A stretch of DNA of 64,000 bases from the NCBI GenBank assembly GCA_030770425.1, contig JASJFT010000174.1, positions 33,837-97,836 of the forward strand, written 5' to 3'. The notes under the pieces are model-generated. The model was given only the letters and a program-made list of their open reading frames with translations. It was not told where the DNA came from and ran no database searches. Each line of letters opens with the position of its first letter. Positions within the stretch are counted from its first letter, which is position 1. This DNA comes from Darksidea phi. Lineage: Eukaryota > Ascomycota > Dothideomycetes > Pleosporales > Lentitheciaceae. Positions 12,618-24,580 of this stretch are shown here, one piece after another. The position numbers and the translations under genes were made by a program.

Positions 12618-13650
12618 TTATTCTACAGGGCGGAAATCCGTCGCTTCCTGCTGCTTATGCGTCAGACTTAGATTCTCGCGCCCCATCCAAAACGGTGAGA
12701 GATCCGCCAAGGGCTCCTCCAACTCGGTGTAGGAATCGCCCAGTGTCAAGATGACACGACCGTTCCATCGCTCCTGTTTCCATAAGTCCTCTTTCTTGTC
12801 CTTGCCGTACGTCTGCACCCGCCTGCTCTGCTTGGCTATAGCCGAATATACAAGCGCCAGGCCAACAAAGTGGGCATCACTGACTGGCAGCCCCTGCGCC
12901 CTAATCGGAGCTGCTAAGTGGCTTGGTAGTAGACTCGTAACGGTAGCCGCCGGCGCAACACCGTTGATAGTGATGCCGTCACGAACTATGGTCGATCTCA
13001 GTGCCCGAATCAGCCCAACAAGCTAGGTAGTAAACACGTCAGCCGGTTCAAATTTGTTGAGTCTCAAGCACTTATCTAGGAAAATACGTACGGCCAGTTT
13101 TCCACTTGAATACACGGGGAGCGACTGTTCGGGTGCGTATGCAGTTGCGCTAGTCGTGATTACGATACTCCCTTGCGTCTTATCTGCTCGCATGCGACTC
13201 CAAGCCAGCTTCACCACGTTGTATGCGCCCCGCATGTTGACGTCGAGCACGCCATACGTAGGCTCAGCTAACAGTCCATCACTGTCCATCTGATCGGCGA
13301 AGTAGTCTGTCGTTTCCGACGTGCCGGCGTTGGCAAAGGCGTAGTCGATCTGCCCGATCTTGTTGAAAACGGCGCGCAGATCATTCCAGTTCGCGACATT
13401 GCACTGGTGAAACTGCACGCTGGGAATATCTACCTCAGATCGATTGATGTCAAGTACGTGTACCGATGCTCCCTTCTCGGCTAAGATCTTGGCGGCTGCA
13501 TATCCAATGCCCGAGGATCCTCCTATGTACCCAATGGGCGTCAGTCAATTCTTTTCAAGCCGCAGTTTGTGTTCAGTTCTGACCTGTGATGATGGCGGTT
13601 TTTCCTGTTTGGGGTGGAATATCGCTCTTTGTAATGCTAAGCGAAGCCAT
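12618..13650 (-). CDS. Short-chain dehydrogenase/reductase (SDR)
   Basis: An NAD(P)-dependent oxidoreductase that would oxidise an alcohol or reduce a ketone on the terpenoid skeleton. Three exons (13650-13584, 13522-13092 and 13022-12618) give 300 residues. The coenzyme motif TGGSSGIG is completed across the first intron. NAG follows ([10 protein letters not shown]), then the structural Asn in [10 protein letters not shown], the catalytic Ser in [12 protein letters not shown] and the YxxxK pair in YSSGKLA, so the full N-S-Y-K set is present. The C-terminal part begins [20 protein letters not shown] and ends with an extra 60-residue charged segment, giving a longer tail than many SDRs. It is transcribed towards the regulator gene and shares orientation with the adjacent P450 242 bases upstream. 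Short-chain dehydrogenases accompany aristolochene synthase in known fungal clusters, which supports but does not prove the pathway role. Confidence 0.9.
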
Positions 13651-13891
13651 GATGTACTGACAAAATCGCTGCAACTACGGTAGCCTACTGACACGCAATT
13701 TAGGGATGATATTTATCCGGGGATGAAGATTAATGTATATTTAAGATCTCCTCGCTGCTTAAGTACTTGAGCCCCAAAAACCTCCTCGTCCTGCTATCTG
13801 CACCAGCCGACCTGCTGTGTCACGACTGACATCGGTCGGGGATTTCCCCATGCGGCCATGTTACTTCTGCGGCGTGTTGCCCTATATGGCC

Positions 13892-15843
13892 TCACCGCCG
13901 GGGCTTCACCCGCACCCAAAGTTCTGGTATGTTCCAGAACGTGACCATTCTCGAGTCGCGATGCCAATCCATGTCTTCATTTACCAAAGTAAAATCATAT
14001 TTCCACAACAGCTTTACCAGAACCGTCCGCATCTCTAGCCAGGCCAGGCTGTAAGTTTTCAGCAACAGTCAACATTTTGCCACACTATCGGGACCAAAAG
14101 AAGGGCATCGAACTCACTTTATCCCGATGCATCCCCGGGATCCGAGACTGAACGGCTGACTCGCCGCTAGAATATCCTCCGGCTGCTTCCCGTTGACATG
14201 CAACCAGCGTTCCGGAACAAATTTTAAAGGTTCGCGGAAGTTTTTGGGGCTCAAGCTCGCTGCCACTGGGTTCGTGCCAACTATGGTCTGATGATGCACA
14301 GTTATGTCAGTTTAGCTTCTCAGTCGCACAACACTTTACTTTCTCCTAGGAGCCTACTTACTCCAGCCGGAAGAAAAAAACCATCGACGTCATCACCTCC
14401 CTCGGGCACGACCCGGGGGAGGGCAAAGGGCACAGGCGGGAAGATACGCATGCCTTCCTGGATGACGGCCTTTAGGTACGGTAGACGTAGCGTGGACGAG
14501 GAGTTGATATCGGCATAGGACCAGTGTCGCGTGCTTATCTCGTGCTGCAGCTTCGCCATGATGTCCGGATTCTTGAGCAAGTAGTAGATAATGCACGACA
14601 AGGCAGTGGCCGTAGTTTCGCTGCCACCAAGCACGAAATCAGACGCGTGAGCTGCCAACTGCAAATCTGACACTTTTTCCGGATCGCGTTTGTCCAGGAT
14701 TCGTGTCATAAAGTCCTTCCTTGCTGTATTATGCCGAGCGATTCGCCTGTTGGTTCAGTTAATATGGCAATATCATTTCCGCGCCGTTGCTCTGCACGTA
14801 CTTTTTAGTAAGCGATATGGAAAACTCCTCGTTTTGAAGAGTCTCCTCAGTCAACTTCTTCATCATCCCCGGCATGAGAGTCATAAACAGACTGCCCAAG
14901 AGCGGGAAACGCCTGAACCCGTCTATCAACGGAAACTTCTTCAACGCCCCCAGAGAAATTGAAATCCAAGGATGATACTTGCCGCTGTCTAATCCTCCGA
15001 ATGTCTCTCCAAAAGCCAGGTCCCCAATGATGTCAAATGCCATCATTCCGAAGCCCTTGGTCATATCGAAGCCGCGTTCATCCTTGGAACCGCGCTCCCC
15101 CACGATAGTTACGAACTTGTCAACGCTCTCAGTGACAAGTGCCTCCTGTTCCATGAGCGACTGCGATGAGAAGGCATGAGAAAGATGGCGACGCATCTGT
15201 GCGTGGACTTCCACACTGCGTTCAACGCCCATCGAGTGGACCCCTCGGGCTGAGAAAGACCCGCCTTCGTAGAAGTCACTTTTGATGAAGACTCGGCGGC
15301 CGCCCGTACGGAAGCCGTAGATGTCGGCCCATGACTTCGATGAGTTGAATGACACCTCATTGGGAGCCACTCTAACAACCGATCCTGGATGGATTTCAAC
15401 GTTAACAACTAACCCGCTTTATGGATCTTTGTCTTGAGGAAATTTAGCATACCGTACTTTTCGTGGAGGTCTAGAACCTTGTATGGCATGCGGCCGCTGT
15501 TGTTCCAGTAAACGTACGGTATCTGTCAAATGCGTACAATTATCAGAAACGTTGCGCATAGGCAGTGTTGGAGCGGGGTAGATTACATTACTGCATGCAG
15601 CCAACCATGGTCCGGGTATCTTTGCTAGTGGGTGGAAAAACACATTGTAGATTCCCTCGATTAGCCGTACGATTATAAACTGCCCATGTCCCCGATTCAG
15701 CACAGTTCTGGGCAATGCCTTCTGTAATTGGGTCAAGACAGATCGCGGAGTTTACTTACCGTAAATGCGAATAGAATCGAGAGTCCCGCCCACAACTGAG
15801 AAGGACTGCTCTTGTCTAATCCATCGTATAATGTAGATTTCAT
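13892..15843 (-). CDS. Cytochrome P450 (CYP65-like)
   Basis: A membrane-anchored mono-oxygenase, probably hydroxylating the aristolochene-derived intermediate. Seven exons (15843-15760, 15721-15587, 15522-15453, 15384-14802, 14746-14362, 14287-14118 and 14048-13892) give 527 residues. An N-terminal anchor (SQLWAGLSILFAFT) is followed by a proline-rich hinge, HPLAKIPGPWLAAC. The oxygen-binding helix reads FVLGGSETTATA, the ExxR motif is EGMR and the heme loop is FSLGSRGCIGIN, with the ligand Cys present. The segment SDFYEGGSF...HAQMRRHLSHAFSS resembles isotrichodermin hydroxylase-type (CYP65) P450s that act on sesquiterpenes. It lies head-on to the SDR gene on the same strand. Several introns fall at the same sites as in the second P450 of the cluster, suggesting common descent. 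Substrate is inferred only from context. Confidence 0.93.
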
Positions 15844-17033
15844 GCTTGGAGTTGTGCTCTTTGCGACTGAAATAGGCGTAATTAAGCAGCTCGTATACTG
15901 TCGAGCCCTACCTAGCAAAGTACATATAAGTATGCACCCGAAATCGCCACCACTTCGTATATATAAACCACCAGTGTCGGCTGCGTACCTAACTGAGCGA
16001 TTAGGGTTTGGTCTGACGCATGCAATCACGAAATTTTAACTTACTAGTCGAATCTCACCGTCTATATGACGTGTCTACCAAATTTGGTAAGAGCCGAGTT
16101 GGGCTGGGACGGAAGGAAAACATCCAACGGATATTATGGGCCCGAAACCATGTATAATGCGGGTCTCGGTGGTTACCAAGAACCAGCATGTTAACTCGCA
16201 TGGGGGCATGCGGACTTCGTGCGCATTCTAAGACCTTTGTTCATCATTTCCACCTTGGCTTAGTCCAATATATTTTTATCAAGAACCGATCTCAGCTAGC
16301 GGCCACCTAGGGGACAGACACAAAGCATCAAGTGCTACAGGATCAATGAGGATGTCTATGATCCATTATATATTTCAATACGCTACCAGTATATTGTATT
16401 TGACCTGAGTGCCTTCATACCTCAATTATAGTAGTATCTATATGCAAGAAGCTATCAAAAGTACTAAGAGGATATAAATTATTAAGTACTTAAATACAAG
16501 GAAATTTATGTTTACGCTCTGCCCGTTTCGGCCACGTTGTATTCGGACGCGACCTTACCACCGCGACTGTAGAAGAAAATTCCGTAGGACTAACTGTCTG
16601 TGAACAACGCGGAAAGTACGTTTGCCGATCTCTCATACGCAGGCACCAATGCATATCTGCAGCTGATTTCTAGCACAAGTATGGGGATTCGAGCAGCGCC
16701 TTCCGTCGTTATCCTCGGATGAGTATTTTGCAGGCGATGATAATAAAGTATAGGTTTAACTTCTAGACAGTTAATGCAACCATGGTTTGCCGAAGGGCCG
16801 CTAAAAAGCGGCGGAGTTGGACTAATTGGGTAATCTGCCGGCCAAGTGTCGTTGATTACCAAATAGGACATCTATGCCCTTGGTACCGAGTACAATATTT
16901 TGAAGTCCCCATTAGAAAAGATTTCTAATCCTTAATTGTATCGCCTTCAGCTGCCATCTCAATCTGCAACCGGCTGTCTTTCGCATTACAACCCTGACCA
17001 CTATATTTTCTTTCCACTTGTATACGCCCAACA
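15844..17033. other. Intergenic, no gene supported
   Basis: Almost 1.2 kb upstream of the first P450 and of the dead PKS. It is AT-rich around 16350-16500. Only short unrelated reading frames are present. Confidence 0.45.
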
Positions 17034-19244
17034 TGACGATCAATTACAGACAACATCAATGGAATGGTATACACCAGAGCAATGGACATGCTACCGAACC
17101 TAAAACAATGCCCCTGACAATTGTCCGGATAGCCTGTCCCTTGGTGGAGGCGTGACTTCTCGGGGCAGACTCTGGGAACTCGTTTCTCGTAGCAAGGATG
17201 TCTGGTCCGAAATTCTTGGCAGCCGTTTCAATTCAAAATCTTTCTATCACCCTGATCCTGCTAATATCTCTGTTGTTAGTGCCATTCTGGGTTCTTCTTG
17301 ACAAAAGACCTTGAATGCTGACTATTAGCCCACAGATTCGGGCCAAAGGCGGCTATTTCCTCGACGAAGACGTTGGTGCCTTTGATGTCTCCTTCAACAT
17401 GTCGGCCGATGCAGTTGTTTCCATAGACCCACAGCCCAGACTGTACCTCGAAGTGACATGAGAGGTCCCAGAGAGTGGTTCGTGTCCTTTGTGTCCTTGT
17501 CCGTACTGTAAGAAACAAGGGAACCCAAAAACTAACAGTACCAAAGCCTACATTTCCTTGTCTAAGATTGCAGGTTGGTGAGACGCTCAGCCGGGGTCGA
17601 CCTGAGAGGATGCCCTATCTCCGAATGCACACGACATCGTTCGCGTTCTGATGTGCAGGAAAGCCTTCGTACATGGCATCGGTCAAAACAAACATAGGCT
17701 TCACGGGGGCTACATCGGACTTAGCTTCTATTACCAAGGTGGCCATGTCTCTGGAGCGCAATGAGATTGCACCAAGTCTTAACTTCGACAGGGTTAAACC
17801 CGCCATTGACCTAGATCGTCTACATCTTAAGGTGAGCCGTCACTATGCTCCCTGATGACTATATAACACGGATCTAAACCCCGAAGTAGTACTTGACATA
17901 TTGACACTACGCAGATCCGACATGCACCCAGGCCTGGCCGCTGTCAACCGTTCAGCGTGCCTCCATGAACAATTTCAGCTTTGGCAGACTAACGCCCTTG
18001 TAATTCTTGAGGAGGCAGGCCACTAAGTGCACTATATGGGCACAAGAGCATAGCTCGACGGGCCGAACGTCCGGGCCGCTTGCTCTTTGTCTTGAGCGCA
18101 TTGGACAAGGTGGCGGCTGGCTAGAGGACTGTCAAATTTCGGGAGCATCTACAGAAGTATGCGTACGATACGCAAACGCAAACGCATTTGATGACCTGGA
18201 ATATCCGCTGAGTGAAAGGCGAAGCCGGTTTTCGTGGACGGTGACGGTCGCGGCCACCGCCGTATCAGAACTCACCACGTTGCTGGACGACAGCTCGACA
18301 AGGCCCCTCCAAATACCGGTACGACTCCTTGACTAGGTTTCGTCTCCAATAGCCAGCTATAGCATGCACCTACTTCCGCCACCTTATCAATGCTGAGCAT
18401 ATCGCCACCACCGAGGGCAATGAGCCCATGAAGGGGGGTTATGATGACCGTTGGTATGACTCAGGCTGGCCTGGCGACGAATCTCGACGATACCCGGTCC
18501 GGTCAGGTGGTCATGGCCTGCACCAACAGTTCATCCAGCGTGACGCTATCAGGCGACTTGGCTGGTATCCAAAAGCTGAGAATTCGTATCGAAAAGGAAA
18601 ACGTTCTCGTCCGTACTCACCGGGACAGGCTTCTTTTCATTCCCATCATATGCTATCACTCGAGGACCACTACCTCGCCGCACTGTAGGAACACATGGAC
18701 AGCCCGTGCTTCTTGCTCAAGCAATTCGCCGAACCGTTGAGGGAAACGTGAAACTACAGCAAGTTGATTCTATCATCGAAATCCGCCAACACAGTGCCTT
18801 GGCCGGTCCCACACGTTAAGGTCTCAAGTCCGTACTTTCGTTGTTCTTGAGATTGCATACGGTTCCTGCCTAGAGAGAGCAAAATACGCCGTTCAGACGA
18901 TACAGGCCCTAACCGGTTTCTTGGTTGAAAAGAGCTATCCCATGAGCACATCTCACGTCAATTTCCCACTCTGAATGAAAGGGCTTCGGGTAGCTGTGGT
19001 CTACCTTCATATGCCTGGGATCACAAGCAACGATCCTGGCACGAGTCTCGTAGGGGCTGTCCGGCACGCTGGTACTAGCCTTACGCGAGAGGAAGCATTC
19101 GCAGGATGTGGACTGGCCGCGGCAAAGCTTCTAGATTACACAGCAAAGACGCTGCGACGCCCTCTGCCCACGTTCAAAGACGCTAATTTTGGTGTGACCA
19201 GCCTCCTGCCGCCGCCTATTATGGGATGCAGCTTTGGCGGCTAA
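17034..19244 (+). pseudogene. Relic of a reducing polyketide synthase (KS-AT-KR pieces)
   Basis: Scattered fragments in correct order and on one strand match an iterative fungal PKS. KS start: GGVTSRGRLWELVSRSKDVW near 17140-17210, then KGGYFLDEDVGAFDVSF near 17350. KS end: ASVKTNIGFTGATSDLAS near 17675, where the conserved His of the NIGHT motif is Phe, followed by a frameshifted TNALVILEE near 17990. KS-AT linker: SERRSRFSWTVTV near 18210. AT end: VVMACTNSSSSVTLSGD near 18500, HSHHMLSLEDHYLAAL near 18640 and a decayed EIRQHSALAGPTR near 18780. A KR-like end, including LLDYTAKTLRRPLPT, lies at 18975-19244. The KS active-site cysteine region, most of AT, and all of DH and ER are deleted. Frameshifts and stops separate the pieces, so no functional enzyme is possible. 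KS and AT calls are firm; the KR call is weaker. Confidence 0.85.
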
Positions 19245-20423
19245 ATGTTTGCCAACGGTGGTAACACGGACTACGTCCGCCAAGAACGCCACTTGTTTGA
19301 TCGAGTTTGTCGTTATTGCAGTGTTAGGCCGTTGCAGCGTGAGGGGGATGTTGAGGTCCTGGCCTTCCTCGAGCGTGACTCTGAATGCACTGAATTTGCC
19401 CAGTTACTGTGCCATTGAGATGTCATAGAAAAGGAGATGTGGAATTTATAATATACCGTAAGTGCCTTAGATACATATATATGGACTAACGGTCATGTTT
19501 CATAATATTGGCAAATTGCTCTTATTCGCTGTCCGCGACCAGCCACGAAGTAACAATAATAGTATATCCCAGAGATATGAGTATGGATGGCATTGACTGC
19601 CTAGAGAGTATCCATACCACTTAGCCATGCATATGTACACACATGCATCTTAAGGATCACTTGCATCCATCCCAGACATAAATTGCTCGTCCTTGGGTCC
19701 AACCGGATTTTAGGGCCAATCCACCGCTTCGCGGCCAGGACCCTCAAAGGATACCCCGTGAACGAGCAGTGCGTCAGCATCCCATTCGTCATTTCGACTC
19801 ATATTTGCCGCCGAGATATGCTCGCATCCCAACACTCACCGAATGATAAGAACTTGCCTTTGTGATTGGCGGGAATATGTACGATATCCTAAGCATGGTT
19901 ACTAATCGGTCCCCGGCAATATACTGTACAGTGCGCAAAGTCAGTAAAACAGGGGCCTGAAAACAGAGCAGTATTGTTCTAGTTTGAGGGTTAACTGCAT
20001 ATAGCACCTCATCTGTTGCAGTTGCTGATCTGCTTCGCCGTGGCTCCATCACGCGCGTCAGGCATAGCCAGATGTCAGAGTCAGAAAAGATGAAGCGTTG
20101 TGGTCGCCGTGTCAGGTCCAAAGAATCCGTTGTTTCCGCGCCCCCGGCCATTATCAAATGCGGTCGCCTGCCGACGGATATACCGCCTTTAGGTAACTGC
20201 CGCGTGAACATCATTATGAACAACCAACTGATTGGTATCAGCCTTATGGAAGCAATGCAGCTAACATAGTAGTAGCCACACAGCGTATGATTCCTTCTTC
20301 TTCTTCTTCTTCCGTTTCCAACGCTTTTCGTATTTCCTCTATTTTAGGACCCTCGAGCGATTTCAGCTCCTGTATCAACTACGATTCGTATGCGCACGGT
20401 CCTGATCGTTGAAGCAATTAAAG
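19245..20423. other. Intergenic, possibly more cluster debris
   Basis: A region with only short frames. A TTC microsatellite (about six repeats) lies near 20290-20312. No domain could be recognised, so further PKS debris is possible but not shown. Confidence 0.4.
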
Positions 20424-22343
20424 ATGAGTAAAATGAACTATGCTACCGGAGCAAGGGATTGGCAACATGACAGCGGCGGAGCATTTGAAAAAATCAAGCA
20501 AATAGGGGGAAAAGTCGGGTGGCGTGAGCTGTTCGCACTTGTGGTGACGGCTGCCTGTATGCATATCACGTACAATCTGTACTTGCATCCATTGGCAAAA
20601 TTCCCAGGCCCATTCTGGGCCCGCGCGTCCATTGTTAGCATATTCCCTACAACACTTCTCCGACCATGGATACTGGGCTAACGCGTTATGGACAGCTCTG
20701 GCGATTCTGGCATACTATGACAGGGCGGTCGCACCGTGTCATCCGATCACTTCACGAAACATATGGTCTGTAATTATCAGCGACAAGTTGAAAATAATCG
20801 GCTGACATATATAACCAGGCCCGGTATTCCGCGTCTCGCCCAACGAGCTCTCGTTTGCGTCGACAGCGTCATGGAAGGCCATTTATGGCTTCCCACCCCC
20901 TGGGCAAGGCCAGTTAATTAAAGGCGAGTTCTACGACATCTTCGGCGGCGCTTACAAAACGGGCTGTATCGGGTCCGAACGTGATCCAGCCGTCCATGCG
21001 CGCAAGAAGAGGAACCTCACTGCGGCCTTCTCGGCCAAAGCGCTAGCCAACCAAGAACCTATCGTCCAGACCTGCCTAGACCGCTTTGTTGATAAGCTCG
21101 GACCCCTGTGTCGCAAGAGCGGAGGCAAAGGCATCAATGTTGTCGATTGGTTGGAGATGCTTACCTTTGACATCTTGGGAGAAATGGCTTTTGGAGAGGG
21201 GTTCGATTGTGTCCAGGAAGGTACTTCTCCATTCTGCCATATTTATTTCGCGAAGCTCTTAATACATCTGCTAATATGACTGTGACTTGATAGAGAAACA
21301 CCATGCTTGGATGGACCTGATCCTCAAACACCTCTTCGAAGTTACCTTAGTAGATAACTTGCGACGAGTGCGGGTCCTGCATGTCCTCGGACGATGGCTA
21401 CTCCCGTCGCTTACCTCGAGCGTGAGGGAGAAACACTCGATGTACAGCCGGGCAAAGGTACAGAAGCGTCTTGACGCCGAGACGCCGCGACAGGACTTCT
21501 TCACCCACATAGCAAACAAAGTCCGGGCTGGTGAGGTAGAACAAGAAGAGATGACAGCCCACGCATCTACGTTGGTGTAAGCAAAAAACATTTCCTTCTG
21601 TAACTGTAAGCTAACAGGACACGGAACAGCCTTGCAGGTGGTGAGACGACAGCGACTTGCCTAGCAGCCGCCATGTACTATCTTCTCAAGACTCCTGCGA
21701 CGCTCGAGAGGCTGACGAATGAGATACGAACCCGGTACAAATCATATGAGGAGATTGATGCTGCATCAGCGATGCAACTGCCCTATCTACAAGCCGTCAT
21801 CAATGAGTCCTTACGTATTCACCCGCCAGGCTCACAGGGTTTCCCGCGCGTGTCGCCTGGATGTGAGATTGACGGCCATTGGGTACCAAAAGGAGTAGGT
21901 CCACCACACTTGTCAAGGACTGTAGTGAGAAACCGGTTGTTGACCTATAGACAGGCAGAAGTTTACACGAGTGCGTGGGCCGTCACCCACGATGCGAACA
22001 ACTTCCACGAACCCATGACCTTCATACCTGAGCGTTGGATTGACCCCGAATGCCAGGACATCAAGGAGGCCAGCCAGCCTTTCTCACTCGGATATCGGGC
22101 GTGTATTGGTCGCAAGTAAGCTTCCCCCCTCCACAGTCCTAACACCTTCATGCCACACAACTTACCCTAAGTTTACTTAGCTTCGCCTTCCTTGAGATGA
22201 CTTCCTGTCTTTCCAAGATACTGTTTAGATATGATCCAAAGTTGGTGAATACTGATCTTGATTGGGAAGATGCTTCTCGATGTTACGTCATGTGGTGGAA
22301 GGCGCCGGTATGGGTTATGTTTGAGGAGCGCGCGTCCAAGTAA
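20424..22343 (+). CDS. Cytochrome P450 (CYP65-like), second copy
   Basis: A second membrane-bound mono-oxygenase of the terpenoid cluster. Seven exons (20424-20633, 20696-20765, 20819-21220, 21294-21576, 21630-21894, 21955-22115 and 22181-22343) give 517 residues. The first ATG in frame is at 20424. The donor of intron 1 (GTTAGC) and of intron 2 (GTCTGT) are weak, but both are needed to keep the frame. The anchor ELFALVVTAACMHITYNLYL precedes the hinge HPLAKFPGPFWARAS. The I-helix motif is LAGGETTATC, ExxR is ESLR and the heme loop is FSLGYRACIGRN. FYDIFGGAYKTG and ERDPAVHARKKRNLTAAFS align with the same region of the first P450. It stands between the dead PKS and the dead CYP51 and appears intact. 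Its exact substrate is unknown. Confidence 0.92.
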
Positions 22344-22877
22344 CTTCCACTCCACAACGTGGAGCTGACACGGCACGCTCAATGTAGACCGAGGTGCTAA
22401 AGTCCAACCGTTCGCCCTTTCCAAGCTCGTCTAGTACTTCATCTTCGCCATTCTCGGTACGGGTATCTACTGGCTGTTCTCAAAACCGCGCTGAACAAAA
22501 TTAGTGGTTCGTACGAACCCTTGCCACAGAAGGCTGGCACGATGAACTTGGTACGGAATGGATGGGGCTGGGGATGGAAAGAGAGGGTGAGCGCACGAGG
22601 GAAGTAATTTGGAGAAACATGGATCGTGATGATGAAACATCTAGACACGGATCAGAAGAGAGGCGTTTATTGTTGGTTTATTTCGTTTGAGCACCGCCAA
22701 ATATGGAGAATATGCGGATATGAAGTCGACAATGTTAGACTGACGTGCAACGTGCATCTCGTCGTTAACATTACTATTAATTAGTAGCCCGTTTGTACCT
22801 AGATGATGCATTACAATGGGTTAATTCCCCTGTGGCATCTTCCTATAGAGAAGTGACCGTAGACGATGAAATCGACC
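22344..22877. other. Intergenic between P450 and CYP51 relic
   Basis: About 530 bases between convergent genes. Nothing recognisable as coding or repetitive was seen. Confidence 0.45.
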
Positions 22878-24580
22878 TCAACCGTACTCCTGCCGGGTCC
22901 AACGAATGAACGAAGGCTGGGACGGGCGTGCAAACACGGATGTATGATCTGTCTTCGGCACGACACCCTCCCTTCCATCCATAGAGTGGAGCTTGAAGTT
23001 GCGCACAACGGTAGCAACGATGACACCCAGGTTCAGATAGGTGAATTTTTCACCAATGCAGCGATGTCATCCTGCCCCAAACGGCATATATGGACTCCTG
23101 GTCCCCTTGGACACGGCGCCATAGCCGTAGCCATCAGTGTCGTTAACAGCGTCCTCGACCTGCTGAGGTTGATCTCATCGATGGGGGTTCTAGCTTTTCG
23201 CGTCCGGGAAAAACTCGTCGCTTGTTGCCGTCACCATAGGCGAGGCCAGTAGCACCTTGTCGGTGCCGATCACGTAAGGAGTTCCGGAAATGGAAAGAGA
23301 GTTCTTGACTTTGCGAAGGATGGAATGGATGGAGCCGTGTAGACGAAGGGTTTCTTTGACTATGTTGTGCAAAAGCGGGAGTTTGTCTAGATCTGAGAAC
23401 TGCAGCGGTGGCAGACGGCCTCTGCCACCTTGACCGAGATTCTGGACCTGTTCTTGAAAGAGCTCTTCGGCAATGTTGGGGTGCGCGGCTAAGCGGAGCA
23501 TGATCCATGCACTGGCCGATGAGGACGAGTGTTGACCTCCTATGAGAAGTGTGATCATCATGTGCAATTTCCTTGTCCGGGACGGGTATTCCGTTCTTGT
23601 AGCTCGAGTTCATGAGATTCCATATTATGTCGTATTCAGCATCGGAGTCGAGACCGTGTTTGCGCCGTTGGGTGATAATGTCTTCGTAGACGGTTCGCAT
23701 CTTGGCGTGGGCGATGTCTCGACGGCGATTTCATGGTAGAGGTAGCCAAGGGAATAGGAAGTTGATGGGGGCAAAATCCTGGTTGGTAACGAGTGTTAGC
23801 AGGAGACTTGAGAATGAAGGACGATATGGCACTTACATTGTCTAGGTCATGGTACAGCTCGGCGAACTCAGCGGTCAGTTTCTGTCGCACCTCCTTCCCC
23901 TGCAGTGACCGTGCCGCCGTGAACAGCGTAATCTCAGACATGGCACCGGAGATGTCGACAGCACCCGACGCGCCCTTCCATGCGGGGCTCGATTTGATGT
24001 AATCCAACACTTCCTTCTCGATCAAGGGAACATGCAAATCCAAGGCCTTCTGTGTCAGTCCAAACTTGACACACTTCTTCTGTTCCATGAGCTTCGAGTT
24101 CGGACAGTCGTAGATGACATCGCTGCCGAACACGGGTATCGTAAGCGGACCGTAGATTTCCTCGGCATTAACGACCTGAAGCTGTGCGTTGAGGATGAAG
24201 CCGTTGCCATCGAGGCCCAGGTAGCAGGTTATTTTCCTACCGAAGAGGGTGAAGGTGAAGACATCGCCGTACTTCGTTGGCGGTTAGCGGAAGGGGATCA
24301 TGAGTCAATGCATGTTTTTCGTGAAGAACACACCTTTTCTCGATACTTGGTAAAAAAGGCGACGGGGTCTATACTGTACGAGACGGCATTTCCGATATAG
24401 GATACCCAATGGAAGACGGCTGGTGGCTCGGTTTTGCTGCGGAAGAAGAATTGATGAGACATTAATGAGAATCGAGGCGATTAGGCCAATGAAGCCATAG
24501 GCTGCCAATGCCTTGAGGAAGAACGGCTGTGGAGCGTGTTGGATTCTAGAGGGTGCTCGAGGGTGGGGAAAATTAAGCAC
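22878..24580 (-). pseudogene. CYP51 (sterol 14-alpha-demethylase) pseudogene
   Basis: A full-length but broken copy of the ergosterol-pathway P450 targeted by azoles. Diagnostic pieces are EPPAVFHWVSYIGNAVSYSI, YGDVFTFTLFGRKITCYLG, PVFGSDVIYDCPNSKLMEQK, FGLTQKALDLHVPLIEKEVL and, at the end, FTYLNLGVIVATVVRNFKLH. Four in-frame stops are visible: TGA 23731-23733; TAG 23190-23192 and TGA 23175-23177, both at usually-Trp positions; and TGA 23067-23069, which replaces the Arg just before the heme-loop HRCIGE. Frameshifts occur near 24455, between the anchor and SKTEPP, and near 23564, before the oxygen-binding helix. No in-frame ATG opens the first exon, which starts at a GTG. Each stop could arise by one transition from the usual codon, but only the TAG lies in the CpA context favoured by RIP. 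I describe the decay only; the gene cannot make a working enzyme. Confidence 0.93.
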
